Source: DATCJA01 sp963814955
GTDB lineage: Bacteria; Acidobacteriota; Vicinamibacteria; Vicinamibacterales; UBA2999
Reading direction: 5' to 3'
Assembly: GCA_963814955.1 (NCBI GenBank)
Contig: CAWFEX010000016.1
Location: forward strand, 62,001 to 126,000
DNA length: 64,000 bases
Of the stretch, positions 48,066 through 56,487 are shown piece after piece; within the stretch, counting starts at the first letter, position 1, and each line of letters opens with the position of its first letter. The notes below the pieces were generated by a model. The model did not search any database. It worked only from the letters and a program-made list of their open reading frames with translations, and had not been told where the DNA came from. Position numbers and translations under genes: made by a program.

Positions 48066-48452
48066 ATGCGAATGAAGCTTGCGGCGTTTGTGACGACCTT
48101 CGGTCTTTTTGCCTGCGGCGCATCGCTTGTCGCTCACCACGCGGTCGGGGCGGAATACGACGCGAACAAGCCAATCAAGTTGACAGGCCAGGTCACGAAG
48201 ATCGAGTGGACGAATCCACACGCCCGTATCTACTTCGACGTCGCCCAGCCTGACGGAACGAAAGTCAATTGGAACGTCGAGCTGGCCGCCAGAAGCGCGC
48301 TCGTGCGCCAGGGGTGGAGCGCGAGGTCGCTCAACATCGGCGACACCGTGACGGTCGAAGGCATCATGGCGCGGTCGGGCGTGAACATGGTCAACGCACG
48401 CGCGGTCTCGCTGCCGGACGGGAAGAAAGTTTTCTCGAACAACGACCAGTAG
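48066..48452 (+). CDS. DUF6152-type small exported protein (copy 5)
   Basis: 128 residues, intact. ATG 48066 with TTGGAGGGAG upstream. The signal ends GASLVA; mature start HHAVGAEYDANKPIKL. Core KIEWTNPHARIYFDV, NWNVELAARSALVRQGW and LNIGDTVTVEG. It precedes a type A gene. Confidence 0.85.
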   Translation: MRMKLAAFVTTFGLFACGASLVAHHAVGAEYDANKPIKLTGQVTKIEWTNPHARIYFDVAQPDGTKVNWNVELAARSALVRQGWSARSLNIGDTVTVEGIMARSGVNMVNARAVSLPDGKKVFSNNDQ

Positions 48453-48465
48453 ACAGTTTCAAACC

Positions 48466-48512
48466 GTGGTGTCCGGCTTCAGCCGGACCTGAAGTTCGCT
48501 GGAAGGCGGACG
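48466..48512. repeat. GTCCGGCTTCAGCCGGAC palindrome with partial outer stem
   Basis: Palindrome 48466-48489 followed by GAAGTTCGCT and GGAAGGCGGAC. A shortened relative of the composite repeats at 36754 and 63260, also just upstream of a family X gene. Confidence 0.65.
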
Positions 48513-48531
48513 AAATCCCAAAGGGGGTCGC

Positions 48532-49354
48532 GTGAGGAAGCTCTTTGTCGTCTTCCTGATGACGGCAGCGCTCCTGCCGCTGCTGGCGCAGCCGGCGTCG
48601 ACACAATACGACCAGGCCCAGAAGCCGATCGCGGCGGTGAGGCGCGCCGGTCCGCCGAAGGGTGCGGTGCCCAGACTGCCGAACGGGATGGTCGATCTGA
48701 TGGACGCGACGTGGACCGGAGGTGGCCCCGTCAACGACCTCGAAGGCCAGGGTGGATTGAAGAAGGGCGAGCTCGATGGCCTTCTGCTTCCGTGGGCGAA
48801 GGCGTTGATGGCGACGCGGGATGAAACCCAGGAGCCGCATAACGCGTGTCTGCCCATGGGCGTCCCCCGCGTGACGCCGTTCCCGTACCGCTTCGTGCAG
48901 AACTACACCCACAAGCCGCCTACGCACATGTTCATCCTGCACGAAGGGAACATCCACAGCTATCGGCAGATCTTCATGGACGGCCGGAAGCATCCGGCGG
49001 ACCTCGATCCAACGTGGTACGGCCATTCGATCGGGTCGTGGGAAAAGGACACGCTCGTCATCGACACTGTGGGCTACAACGACAAGTTCTGGTTCGACCG
49101 CCGTGGTCACCCGCACTCAGAGCAGTTGCGTACCGTGGAGCGATGGACCCGGTTGAACCTCGGCGAGATGGAGAACAAGGTCACCATCGACGACCCGGGC
49201 GCATACAGCAAGCCGTTCACGGTGACGTTCATGGCGACAACGACGCCCGGTGACGAGTTGCTCGAGTACCATCTGCCAGGAAAACAATCAGTACGGTATT
49301 CAAACGATTCCCGGCTACAAAGGTCCGACCTTCGGTGCGGCGCCGGCGAAGTAA
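48532..49354 (+). CDS. Family X secreted protein, type A (one frameshift)
   Basis: GTG 48532 with AAAGGGGGT upstream; signal peptide MRKLFVVFLMTAALLPLLAQ. Blocks: CLPMGVPRVTPFPYRFVQNY, HMFILHEGNIHSYRQIFMDG, HPADLDPTWYGHSIGSWEKD, DTVGYNDKFWFDRRGHPHSE and TIDDPGAYSKPF. Near 49270 one extra C separates ELLEY from ICQENNQYGIQTIPGYKGPT; the repaired end is 49354. It is the closest sibling of the gene at 56484-57311. Function unknown. Confidence 0.8.
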
Positions 49355-49461
49355 GCCGCGCTCGACGGTCGTATCGGCGCACGCGCTTTCGTGATCGGAC
49401 GATCCACCCGCCGGCACGCCGCCGGCGGGAAGAACGATGTCTTCAGTGAGGGTGTAATCAC

Positions 49462-50274
49462 ATGGCACGACGTTTTGCTTCAAGTATGTTGATGTTGGCG
49501 ATCGCGGTTCTCTTTGCGACTCTTCCGGCGGGAGCGCAGCAGGCCGCGACGGAGAAACAGTTCGAGCCGCAGGTCGGGCAGGCCGGAAAAGACGTTGTCT
49601 GGGTACCGACGCCGCAGGCGCTCGTCGACAAGATGCTCGACATGGCCAAGGTCACCCCGCAGGACTTCGTGATGGACCTCGGCTCTGGTGATGGCCGCAC
49701 CGTCATTACCGCCGCGAAACGCGGCGCCCGTGCCACGGGCATTGAATACAACCCCAACATGGTGGAGCTGTCGCGGAAAAATGCCGCCGCGGCGGGCATG
49801 ACGCAGCGCGCCACATTCCAGCAGGCCGACCTGTTCGAGACCGACTTCTCGAAGGCACAGGTCATCACCATGTTTCTGCTGCCGTCGATCAACATGAAGC
49901 TTCGGCCCAAGCTGCTCGAGCTCAGGCCTGGAACCAGAATCGTGTCGAACACGTTCACGATGGAAGACTGGGAAGCGGACGAGACGCAGAGGATCGAGCA
50001 GGACTGCACCAGCTGGTGTACGGCGCTCCTGTGGATCGTGCCGGCAAAGGTCGACGGGACGTGGCGCATCGGTCAGAACAATCTCGTGCTGAAGCAGCAG
50101 TTTCAGATGCTGTCCGGGTCGCTCGGCTCGACCATGATCTCGGCCGGACGCATGCGCGGAGACGAGATTACCTTCACCGCCGGCAACGCCGTATATACCG
50201 GGCGCGTCTCCGGAAACAGCATCAAGGGGTCGATCAAGGGCGGGAGCGGGGGCACGTTTACTGCCACACGTTGA
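49462..50274 (+). CDS. Exported class I methyltransferase-like protein
   Basis: 270 residues, intact. A clear signal peptide (MARRFASSMLMLAIAVLFAT then LPAGAQQ) precedes a SAM-type fold: VWVPTPQALVDKMLDMAKVT, DFVMDLGSGDGRTVITAAKR and RATGIEYNPNMVELSRKNAA. After the MT domain come ~70 Gly-rich residues. ATG 49462 with GTGAGGG upstream. Methyltransferases with export signals are puzzling because SAM is cytoplasmic; the family may bind another ligand. Followed by a good terminator, so it closes the operon region 45.5-50.3 kb. Confidence 0.8.
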   Translation: MARRFASSMLMLAIAVLFATLPAGAQQAATEKQFEPQVGQAGKDVVWVPTPQALVDKMLDMAKVTPQDFVMDLGSGDGRTVITAAKRGARATGIEYNPNMVELSRKNAAAAGMTQRATFQQADLFETDFSKAQVITMFLLPSINMKLRPKLLELRPGTRIVSNTFTMEDWEADETQRIEQDCTSWCTALLWIVPAKVDGTWRIGQNNLVLKQQFQMLSGSLGSTMISAGRMRGDEITFTAGNAVYTGRVSGNSIKGSIKGGSGGTFTATR

Positions 50275-50300
50275 ATCGCGCACTGAACGCGCAGTTTGCC

Positions 50301-50332
50301 AAGGGGCTGACACCAGTCAGCCCCTTTTTTTC
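50301..50332 (+). terminator. Intrinsic terminator
   Basis: A 9-bp stem AGGGGCTGA (50302-50310) with 50317-50325, a 6-nt loop, then a run of seven Ts. It lies 27 nt after the exported methyltransferase gene. The rest of the gap to 50559 holds no gene I can see. Confidence 0.85.
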
Positions 50333-50559
50333 TGCACTCGTTTGCTGCCGCGCATGTCCGTGGACGGTCTTGTGTTTATGTCTTGTGTTTATTGACCCCT
50401 GTTTTTCCCTGTGCTACCGTCCGCCGTCAACGTCCTGAACCTTGTTCTTGCGGAAAAAAAGAAAGTCGAAGACTTCATAGCGTCGTAGCCGGCAGTTCTA
50501 ATTCGTTCGCGTTTCGGCCCCGGTCGTCATCTCTAGCTCCGGACTCGAAGGAGGATGCC

Positions 50560-53500
50560 ATGAGGCGGTTCCTGAGGGGTTTCTCGGCTGGCGCGTTAAT
50601 GCTTCTGGTGAGCGTCCCTGCATGGGCGCAGGCCACCGCCGCGCTCAACGGCAGGGTCACCGACGAGAGCGGTGGAATCCTGCCCGGCGTCAGCGTCACG
50701 GCGACCCAGACCGACACCGGCTTCTCGCGGTCAGTCGTCACGGACGGGAACGGCACCTACGTGCTGCCGAATCTTCCCGTCGGGCCCTACCAGCTCGAGA
50801 TGACGCTGCAGGGGTTCCGCACCTACATGCAGACGGGCATCGTCCTGCAGGTGGCGGCCACGCCGACGATCAATGCGGTGCTGACGGTCGGGAGTCTCGA
50901 AGAGACGGTGTCGGTGGAAGCGGCGGCGCCGCTCGTCGACGTCCGGAGCACCGGTATCAGCGAAGTGGTCGAGCAGGAGCGGATCCTCGAGCTGCCACTC
51001 GAGGGCCGCAACCCGGCTGCCCTGATTGCAATGGTCGGCGGTGTAGTGCAGGAAACGCCAAACAATAAAAGCATGCCGGGCTCGACGTATACGGGCGTAG
51101 CCGGAAGCCTTCCGTTCGGCGTGACGTACCTGCTCGATGGTGCCCCGCACAACAACCCGTACGACAACCTCAACATGCCGCTCCCGTTTCCGGACGCGAT
51201 GCAGGAATTTCGCGTCGCCACGAGCGGGCTCTCCGCCGACAACGGCGTGCATTCGGGCGGCTCGGTGAACGTGGTGACGAAGTCGGGCACGAACATATTC
51301 CATGGAACGCTCTTCGAGTTCCTCCGCGACAAGCGGTTCAACGCCAAGGCGGTCTTCGCGCCCATCAATCCTGCGACCGGCGATCGGCTGGACGACGGCC
51401 TCAGACGGAATCAGCTCGGCGGCGTGATGGGCGGTCCGATCCTGGCGGATCGTCTCTTCTTCTTCGGCGCCTACCAGGGGACGTTCCAGAAGGTGGCGCC
51501 GCCCGACTCGATCACGCGAATCGCGACGCCGGCAATGCTGGCCGGTGACTTCACGGCGTTCACCTCCCCGGCCTGCAACCGTGGTCAGCAGATCACGTTG
51601 CGCGGGCCGTTCGTGAACAACCAGATCGATCCGCGCATGTTCAGCCCGGCGGCGATGGCGATTGCACGGCAACTGCCGATCACGGCTGACCCGTGCGGCG
51701 ACGTCCGGTTTTCCGCGCCGCTGAGCTACGACCAGAGCCAGATTGTCACCAAGGTCGATTACCAGGGAAGCGGCGGCCATTCCATCTTCGGCCGCTACAT
51801 GCTGACCTTCGACGAGCAGGTCCCGGCGTGGCCCAAGTCGGGCAACGTGCTGACCACGAGGGCCGAGGACAACGCGCAGAACCATCGCGCGCATTCTCTG
51901 ACGTTCGGCGATACGCGCGTGTTCGGCACCGACACGGTGAACGCGTTTCGCGTGGCATGGAACCGCAGCCGCGCGCACTATCACCTCGAGCCGTTCTTCG
52001 GCGCCGAAACGCTTGGCATCAATAACTTCCACAATTACGTGCCCGGCATCATTGGCATCGAGATCAGTGGCGGATTCACCACCGCCTCGGGCGGCTCGGT
52101 GCTGTTCCAGGGCGATACGGACGCATATCAGGTTTCCGACGACATCACGCTGGTGCGGGGCAGCCATCAGCTCGCTCTGGGCGGGCAGGTGGCGTACTGG
52201 ACGCACTATACGGTCGACGGCCAGCGCGGCGTCGGTCTCTGGACCTTCGACGGATCGTTAACCGGGGCCGGCATGGCGGACTTCCTGACGGGACGATTGG
52301 CGCGTCTCGAGCACGCGCGGCCAGGCGTGCTCGACTTGACACAGAGATACCTGGGCTTCTACGCACAGGACACCTGGCGCGTCAGCCCGCGTGTGACGCT
52401 CAACGGCGGGATACGGTGGGAGCCGTTCTTCGGCGCGCACATCCAGAACCAGGCGATTGCCAATTTCGATCTCGACAGGTTCCGCCAGGGCGCCACGAGC
52501 ACGGTCTTTCGCAACGCGCCGCCCGGATTCCTGTATCCCGGCGACGCCGATTTTCCGTCCGGCACATCGGGGCTGAACAACAAGTGGACCAACTTCGCGC
52601 CGCGCGTCGGAATGGCATGGGACGTAACCGGCGACGGCCGGATGGCGGTGCGATCCTCGGTACAGCCTCGGCTACGATTTTCAGGGCGCGTCGTACCTGT
52701 TCATCAGCGCGACAGCGCCGCCCTTCGGCGGCCGGCTGCGTGTCACCCAGTTGCCGGGCGGCTTCGACGATCCATATCGTGACTTCCCCGGCGGGGCGCC
52801 GCATCCGTATCCGGAAGCGCCAGGTCCGGATGCGCAGTTTCCGGCGTACGGCGCGCTCGCATCGGTTGACCCCGACAACAACTCCACGCGCGTCCAGTCA
52901 TGGAACGTCATCGTCGAGCGGCAGATCGGCGCATCGTGGCAGGTGGCCGCCAGCTATCTCGGCAGCTATACGGATCGGATCTGGGCGCAGGCGCAGCGCA
53001 ACCCCGGCGTCTTCATGGCGGGCGCGACGGCGGCGAACCTGAATCAGCGGCGCGTGCTGTCGCTGGAGAACCCGCAGGCATCGCGGCTCATCGGATCGAT
53101 CGAACGCCATGAGGCCATCGGCACGCAGACCTACCGCGCGCTGCGGGTGTCGACCCAGCGGCGTGCGGCCAGCGGCGTGAGCCTGACCGCGAACTACACG
53201 CGCTCCTACTGCGTTGGCAATGTCGCCCAGACCACGTTCTTCACGGGCGGCCAGAGTCTGCAGGATCCCGACAACCCTGACTGGGATCTCGGCAACTGCC
53301 AGTTCTCCCGGCGGCACATCGCCAACGCAACGGTGACCGTGGAGACGCCGCAGTTTGAGAACCGCGGGGTGAATATTCTGGCGTCGGGGTGGAATGTGGC
53401 GGGCATTCTCAAGGCGTCCTCAGGCACCTGGCTCACCGTGATGACGCTCCGCGACATCGCCGCGACGGGTATCTTGCAACAACGGGTCAACCAGGTGCTG

Positions 53501-53854
53501 GACAACCCGTACGGAGACAAGACGCTGAACAACTATCTGAATCGCGCCGCGTTTGCCGACCCGGCACCGGGGCAGTTGGGTAACCACACACGCAACAGCA
53601 TCGAAGGACCCGCCTACTGGAGCATCGATCTGGCGCTGACGCGTCGGATCCCGCTTGGCGCCACGAACAACCTGGAGCTTCGCCTGGAGACGTTCAACCT
53701 GTTGAACCACTTCAACTGGGGCAATCCGGGACCGCCGCTGGGCGGCGGCGGCAACGCCAATACCGTCAATTTCGATGCCGGCAACTTCGGGCAGATCATC
53801 ACACAGGCGGGGACGCCGCGCATTCTGCAGTTCGGGATCAAATATGCGTTCTGA
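50560..53854 (+). CDS. TonB-dependent receptor with carboxypeptidase-regulatory-like domain (one frameshift)
   Basis: About 1097 residues. ATG 50560 with GAAGGAGG upstream; signal peptide MRRFLRGFSAGALMLLVSVP; regulatory domain NGRVTDESGGILPGVSVTAT; plug VEAAAPLVDVRSTGISEVVE. One extra G near 52658 breaks AVRSS from YSLGYDFQGASYLFISATAP. The second frame carries the rest of the barrel (SWNVIVERQIGASWQVAASY, NLELRLETFNLLNHFNWGNP) and ends RILQFGIKYAF at 53854. Same subtype as the receptors at 27312 and 37924. Confidence 0.9.
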
Positions 53855-53874
53855 CGAAATTTTCGCTCCGACAG

Positions 53875-53997
53875 GCCACAGAGACACGGAGACATTGAGA
53901 CTTGAAATCAGGAATACGTGCTGATCGTCCAAGTCCGGCTGAAGCCGGACACTACGTACCAGCGCCGCCGTACGTAGTGTCCGGCTTCAGCCGGACC
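53875..53997. repeat. 8-bp-period repeat, then inverted pair of GTCCGGC palindromes
   Basis: GGCCACAG, AGACACGG, AGACATTG just after the receptor stop; then a minus-oriented palindrome (53933-53955) and a plus-oriented one (53974-53997), both with GTCCGGC arms. Confidence 0.75.
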
Positions 53998-54897
53998 GTT
54001 CTCGTTGCGCTCGCCATCCTGTTCTTGCCGGGTCCTTCAGTCTTCGCGCAGGTGGACGTCGCCGGCAAGTGGCGTCCTCTTGGCCGCAACGAGGATGGCA
54101 GCGGCATGACGGGCGACGCGGCCGGTCTTCCGATCAGTCAGGAGGGCCGGTGGCGGGGGGACAGCTGGTCGCCAGGCGAGTTCGACGTCGCCGAGTGGGT
54201 GTGCCGCCCGCATCCGTGGGACTTCTCGCTCGAAGGCGTCCTGTCGGCGCTGCACCTCTGGTCGGAGGTCGATCCGGCCACGCAGAAGGTGGCTGCCTAT
54301 CGCGGGCACATCAACCAGCTGGAGCAGGAAACGACGATCTGGATGGATGGCCGTCCGCATCCTGCGGAACACGCACCCAACTCCTGGAGCGGTTTCTCTA
54401 CCGGCGAATGGGACGGCGACACGCTCGTCGTCACGACGACGCACGTCAAGGAGAGCTACATTCGGCGGTCGGGTCTGATGCGCAGCGATCGATCGACGAT
54501 CCGGACGCGGTGGAAGCGCATGGGCAATCTCCTTCAGGCCACCGTGATCATCTACGACCCGATCTATCTCGCTGAACCCTACATCCGCACGACCATGATG
54601 TGGGAGGCTGATTCCGCCATGCGGCTGGAGCCGTATCCGTGCGAAGAAGCCACGGAAACCGCCATTCCCCGCGGCGCGGTGCCACATTTTCTTCCAGGTA
54701 CGAGCCCGTTGCCGGGCCTGGATCCGAAGCTTGCCGATCAGTTCGGCACGCCGCACCTGGCGCGCCTCGGCGGTCCCGAGACGATGTACCCGGAGTACAT
54801 CAAGAAGATGAAAGGCATGCCGAAGCCGACCGTAACGGCGCCTCGCGGCACCACCGAGCGCGGCTCGTCGCAGCCGCTGCTCGAGCCGCCTCGGTAA
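53977..54897 (+). CDS. Divergent family X-like secreted protein
   Basis: About 306 residues. Shares TTIWMDGRPHPAEHAPNSW, GEWDGDTLVVTTTHVKESYI and two family-position Cys (WVCRPHPW and YPCEEATE) with family X, but replaces the NDKFWFD block with IRRSGLMRSDRSTIRTRWKR. It ends with a long tail (GGPETMYPEYIKKMKG). Closest in layout to 59598-60608. Start is uncertain: GTG 53977 lies inside a palindrome and gives MSGFSRTVLVALAILFLPGP, a good signal peptide, but there is no ribosome site; TTG 53902 is an alternative. Function unknown. Confidence 0.68.
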   Translation: MSGFSRTVLVALAILFLPGPSVFAQVDVAGKWRPLGRNEDGSGMTGDAAGLPISQEGRWRGDSWSPGEFDVAEWVCRPHPWDFSLEGVLSALHLWSEVDPATQKVAAYRGHINQLEQETTIWMDGRPHPAEHAPNSWSGFSTGEWDGDTLVVTTTHVKESYIRRSGLMRSDRSTIRTRWKRMGNLLQATVIIYDPIYLAEPYIRTTMMWEADSAMRLEPYPCEEATETAIPRGAVPHFLPGTSPLPGLDPKLADQFGTPHLARLGGPETMYPEYIKKMKGMPKPTVTAPRGTTERGSSQPLLEPPR

Positions 54898-54900
54898 CTT

Positions 54901-55035
54901 CCACGGGCCACAGAGGCGCAGAGACACAGAGGATCATCGATCATCGATGCTCCAATGTGGTTTCCGTGAGGACGCGCAGGCTGAAGCCTGCTCTCTACGA
55001 GTCAGCTCCGTGTCTCCGTGTCTCCGTGGCCTGTA
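54901..55035. repeat. 8-bp-period repeats with a palindrome, between convergent genes
   Basis: GGGCCACA, GAGGCGCA, GAGACACA; a minus-oriented palindrome with GCAGG arms at 54973-54998; then CTCCGTGT twice and CTCCGTGG. The two octamer blocks are inverted relative to each other. Confidence 0.7.
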
Positions 55036-55045
55036 GTTGTGAAAA

Positions 55046-55859
55046 TTACGGCGCCGAAGATTTCTGAACGTCCGCTTCCGTGCAGTTGCCCGTGCGGCAG
55101 CGGTCGTTGTCGTCGCAGACGAACTCGAGAATCTTCCACGTGGGCTTGAGCTGCATCGCCCAGTGCTCGACGAAGGGCTTTTCGAAGACCACCGGATCGT
55201 CAAGCGTCACGTCGTAGGTCACGTTTCGCGGATCCGTGAAGCGCAGGCGCTCGACGACGTGCATCTGATCGCTGTGCCATCGTGATCCGCCGTCTTCCGG
55301 GTGATAGGCGTCGAGCAGCCACTCGTTGAGGCCGATAGTGTCGATCACGAGCGTGTCGTCTTCCCACCACGCAATCGAATCGCCCATATAGGACGGCTCG
55401 ATGTCGTCAGCATGGGCGCGGTTTGGCTCCCCGAACGGAATCACGCGGAAGAAGTGCATGGTACTCGTACAGGATGACGAGTTGTGTGGGAGTCTGGATC
55501 CACTGCTGCGCGTACGGAGACGGGATCTGCCGCGTCAGACCGTTCGGCAGGCATATTGCGGTTGGATCGTCGATCCGCACGTTCCCCGCGTACGGTCGGT
55601 TGAGGAGGCTCTTGCCCTCAGGCTTGACGGGCGGCATGTTGGCGTCGGTGTAGCGCCGCACCTGCGCCGTGTCGACGTCTTTGCCCGTGTGCGCGAACCC
55701 GGGCCCCGCCCAGACACCGGTAAAGTCGGGTTTCCCATCCGCGGTTCGCGGAATGCTCGGCTGACTCTGGTTCGTCTGCTGCGCGCCCGTGCAGGCCGAC
55801 AAGATGGTGACCACCACAGCGGACAGCGACACGAGTCGGATGCGACGGGTCCAAGACAT
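55046..55859 (-). CDS. X-like lipoprotein (one frameshift)
   Basis: ATG 55859. Lipoprotein signal with LSAVVVTILSAC; mature start CTGAQQTNQSQP. Blocks resembling family X: PRTADGKPDFTGVWAGPG, ICLPNGLTRQIPSPYAQQWI, SYMGDSIAWWEDDTLVIDTI and LDDPVVFEKPF, with Cys at the family positions and further Cys at the end (DDNDRCRTGNC). The frame changes near 55455: removing one C joins ILYEY to MHFFRVIPFGEPNRAHADDI. About 270 residues. It is the downstream partner of a DUF6152 gene. Function unknown. Confidence 0.72.
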
Positions 55860-55879
55860 GATGGCGACCTTATGGCTTT

Positions 55880-55914
55880 GTGACTTGTGACTTGTGACCT
55901 GTGACTTGTGACCT
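55880..55914. repeat. 7-bp-period array (GTGACTT type)
   Basis: GTGACTT twice, GTGACCT, GTGACTT, GTGACCT: five units in the short gap between the DUF6152 stop and the X-like lipoprotein start. Confidence 0.8.
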
Positions 55915-55925
55915 CGTGACGCAGA

Positions 55926-56324
55926 TCAGTTCGGCCGCACGTCTTCCGGCGAGGCGGTGAACACGCTGCGGCCGTCGGCAAACGTCACTCGCCCACCAGA
56001 AGCATTGTTCGACCCGTCCCGCGCCCTGAAGCCGTCCACTTTGACGACGTCGCCGGTCTTCATGGCGTCTTTGGCAATGCCCTGGCGCATCAGGAAGGAG
56101 GGCGGGGCCCCCGAAAATCCCCAGGTGGTGATCTTGCCGTTCGCGTCCTTCACGTCGACGTAGAACCAGATGTGAGGATTGCGCCACTCGACCTTCTTCA
56201 CCACTCCCGTGACCGACACCGGCTTGGTCCGATCGTATTCAGTGGCAAACGAGTGATGGGCCCCGGCGGGCGACGCAGCCAGAAGCGCAGAAATCGCCGC
56301 GAGGACCGCGCCCAATGACTTCAT
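55926..56324 (-). CDS. DUF6152-type small exported protein (copy 6)
   Basis: 132 residues, intact. ATG 56324 with GGGAGGAGAC upstream. The signal ends SPAGA; mature start HHSFATEYDRTKPVSV. Core KVEWRNPHIWFYVDVKDANG, TTWGFSGAPPSFLMRQGI and MKTGDVVKVDGFRARDG. It lies between a type A gene and the X-like lipoprotein gene, all on the minus strand. Confidence 0.85.
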   Translation of the reverse strand: MKSLGAVLAAISALLAASPAGAHHSFATEYDRTKPVSVTGVVKKVEWRNPHIWFYVDVKDANGKITTWGFSGAPPSFLMRQGIAKDAMKTGDVVKVDGFRARDGSNNASGGRVTFADGRSVFTASPEDVRPN

Positions 56325-56403
56325 CGGATGTCTCCTCCCAGACGTCTTGAAAGGCCGAACTCACACGAACGAGTCACGTATCGACCGGCCTTTCGAGACG
56401 TCT

Positions 56404-56487
56404 CGCCCGCACGGAGTGCGGGCAACCAGATACTGTCGTAGCGAGGCGGAGCCACATTATCGCTGGTCTGAGGCGCAGCCTCGCTAC
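56404..56487. repeat. Two palindromes at the 3' end of a family X gene
   Basis: GCCCGCAC and GTGCGGGC around a 3-nt loop (56404-56422), and GTAGCGAGGC (56438-56447) pairing with 56478-56487. The second overlaps the stop codon of the minus-strand gene ending at 56484. Confidence 0.55.

Noticed and set aside
50383..50559. An extended start for the receptor at 50560, adding 59 residues
   Set aside because: The added stretch is not signal-like, and ATG 50560 has a strong ribosome site directly followed by a standard signal peptide.
50731..52206. Minus-strand open frame of 491 codons
   Set aside because: Antisense shadow of the receptor at 50560-53854, with no domain features.
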